A program made the position numbers and the translations under genes. The notes below the pieces were generated by a model that had not been told where the DNA came from, did no database searches, and saw nothing but the letters and a program-made list of their open reading frames with translations. 23,686 nt of DNA from positions 1-23,686 of the IMG/VR virus record IMGVR_UViG_3300033155_000463; one strand, given 5' to 3'. This stretch comes from a virus. Numbering within the stretch: position 1 is the stretch's first letter; the number at the start of each line of letters is the position of its first letter. Positions 22,781-23,686 of the stretch are shown here, piece by piece.

Positions 22781-23004
22781 TGTTATTAATATATTATGTT
22801 CTTTTAGTAGTCGTCTTAGCGGCTGTTCTTTTTCTCTTAGCCCCAACACCTAAAACCCCTCAGACTAAAGTAGCACAACTAGAAATCCCAGACTCAGAAT
22901 TAGGAATAGCTATACCTGTACTATTTGGCACTAGACAAATAAAATCCCCTTTCTTAGCTTGGTACGGTAATGTACGAATTGTAATGGTAGAAATACCCAC
23001 TTAA
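22780..23004 (+). CDS. N-terminal part of a split tail-tip protein
   Basis: The ORF encodes only 74 residues: a hydrophobic segment (LIYYVLLVVVLAAVLFLLAP), then a linker (TPKTPQTKV), then ELGIAIPVLFGTRQIKSPFL and AWYGNVRIV. In related phages the 'IPVLFGT..I..P.v.WYGd' block is the first part of a longer tail-tip protein that continues with 'YkYy.g.H..lcHGP.D.i..I.v..k.aW'. That second part appears here in a separate ORF from 23276. The gene ends by a TAA at 23002-23004 rather than at the window edge. It may be a genuine split, or it may work as a short separate polypeptide. Confidence 0.65.
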   Translation: MLLIYYVLLVVVLAAVLFLLAPTPKTPQTKVAQLEIPDSELGIAIPVLFGTRQIKSPFLAWYGNVRIVMVEIPT

Positions 23005-23023
23005 TAATATAAAGTAGATAATA

Positions 23024-23242
23024 ATGACTCTAGAAGAAGCTATTAAGAACGAGGATATTGTCATAACTGTTGGGGACGCAAGAAACTTCTTTAAAGGGTG
23101 TATTCCAGGATGGAGAAGTTTTGCAGAAGATAATGGTTTCGATTGGCCTACTGTAGTTAGAAGAGGGTTACTTGCTAGTGAACTTTACAATACAAATAAC
23201 CCTATGGCTATCTCCTTAGTAGAGTATTGCTATGGAAAATAA
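23024..23242 (+). CDS. Small conserved-type tail cluster protein lying between the split halves
   Basis: The 72-residue product (MTLEEAIKNEDIVITVGDAR, then FFKGCIPGWRSFAEDNGFDW, then PTVVRRGLLASELY) resembles small phage proteins with a pattern 'C.pG.r.F...hGLDw..fvr.Gv.as.l..tgd.mA...ve'. Such genes are usually found beside tail-tip genes and have unknown function. There is no strong Shine-Dalgarno before the ATG. The final bases contain the first copy of a 13-bp direct repeat, and a short out-of-frame ORF (23232-23279) starts within it. The frame is the same as the ORF that follows, separated by a single stop codon. Confidence 0.65.
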   Translation: MTLEEAIKNEDIVITVGDARNFFKGCIPGWRSFAEDNGFDWPTVVRRGLLASELYNTNNPMAISLVEYCYGK

Positions 23243-23278
23243 CTATACTTTTGTAGAATCCTATGGAGTATTGCTATG
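23222..23278 (+). repeat. 13-bp direct repeat GAGTATTGCTATG flanking the C-terminal half start
   Basis: Identical copies lie at 23222-23234 and 23266-23278, 44 bp apart. Each ends in ATG: the first begins a 15-residue ORF and the second is the start of the tail-tip C-terminal half. The second copy also contributes the GGAG Shine-Dalgarno (23265-23268). It may mark a small duplication linked to the gene split. Confidence 0.7.
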
Positions 23279-23686
23279 ACTGGAGGATCACCTGCAGCTG
23301 TAAAAGGTCCTACTTATTATGCAACTATACACTTTTGTCTAGGGCATGGCCCTATGGACAAGGTAACAGAGATTAGAGTTGACAATAAAGTAGCTTGGAC
23401 AGGTAGTGTTTCAACAGGCTCTCTTACAATAGATGAAAAGAAGCTATTTGGGGGTTTGAAAAGGGAAGGTGGTATAAAAGGAGAGGTAGAGATACATCAG
23501 GGAGGTTCTGGACAAGCCCCTATTGGGTATCTTTCTAATATACTTGGAGCTATTCCTGCATATAGGGGAGTTGTCTCAGCAGTACTGAAAGATATGTACC
23601 TTGGACGTTACCACTATTTAAAACCTTGGCAATTTCTATGTACTAGAATACATACTACAGGTGCAGGGGCTACTCAATGGCAAGAT
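23276..23686 (+). CDS. C-terminal part of the split tail-tip protein (runs off the window)
   Basis: An ATG with GGAG at 23265-23268 (7-nt spacer) opens a frame with no stop to the window end, at least 137 residues. It begins MTGGSPAAVKGPTYYATIHF, followed by CLGHGPMDKVTEIRVDNKVA. This reads as the natural continuation of the 74-residue ORF at 22780 ('H..lcHGP.D.i..I.v..k.aW' following the 'WYGd' block). Later residues (GGIKGEVEIHQGGSGQAPIG, YRGVVSAVLKDMYLGRYHYL) fit the same tail-tip family. The end of a 15-residue ORF (23232-23279) overlaps the ATG as ATGA. Protein and role are tail-tip structural, but the partial state limits certainty. Confidence 0.7.
   Translation, partial: MTGGSPAAVKGPTYYATIHFCLGHGPMDKVTEIRVDNKVAWTGSVSTGSLTIDEKKLFGGLKREGGIKGEVEIHQGGSGQAPIGYLSNILGAIPAYRGVVSAVLKDMYLGRYHYLKPWQFLCTRIHTTGAGATQWQD

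Noticed and set aside
23005-23275. Group I intron or intein splitting the tail-tip gene
   Set aside because: The insert is about 270 nt and mostly filled by a 72-residue ORF, leaving no room for a group I core. It has stop codons and its own starts, and no intein motifs.

Overview
The window is part of an AT-rich genome of a tailed phage (or prophage), coding almost entirely on the + strand. It holds the packaging, head and tail modules of a siphovirus with a lambda-type head (gpNu1/gpA, gpW, gpB, gpC-Nu3, gpD, gpE). The tail is non-contractile, with a 1536-residue tape measure protein, a lambda G/GT-type frameshift and a distal end carrying a DUF2163/BR0599-like protein. Lambda-type packaging and head proteins, canonical AGGAG/AAGGAG Shine-Dalgarno sites and sigma70-type promoters suggest a Gram-negative, probably gammaproteobacterial, host. 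Arg is mostly AGA/AGG. No integrase, tRNA gene, CRISPR array, insertion sequence or replication gene is visible.

Layout. 1-725: a small minus-strand HNH endonuclease gene preceded by an unusual nested set of inverted repeats that encloses the start codon of an 11-codon leader ORF. 726-3385: terminase small and large subunits. 3386-4201: a regulatory island with two near-identical operator palindromes flanking an extended -10 promoter, a small winged-helix protein gene, and two micro membrane-protein genes. 4202-9069: gpW-like connector, portal, a perfect-consensus promoter, protease/scaffold with an internal start, decoration protein and major capsid protein, ending in a terminator-like hairpin. 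9120-13110: neck and tail-completion genes, tail tube protein with tandem inserted domains, and tail assembly chaperones with a canonical -1 slippery site. 13088-23686: tape measure protein, three likely adhesion/structural proteins, distal tail proteins, and a tail-tip gene that looks split by a small ORF and runs off the window edge.

Most neighbours overlap by ATGA or TAATG or abut, so expression is largely by translational coupling in long operons. Breaks in that pattern mark likely control points: the promoter/operator island at 3459-3541, the consensus promoter at 5899-5926, the hairpin at 9079-9116 after the capsid gene, and the slippery site at 12709-12715. The most unusual items are the nested structured leader of the HNH gene, the two-operator autoregulatory candidate inside the morphogenesis cluster, and the split tail-tip gene.
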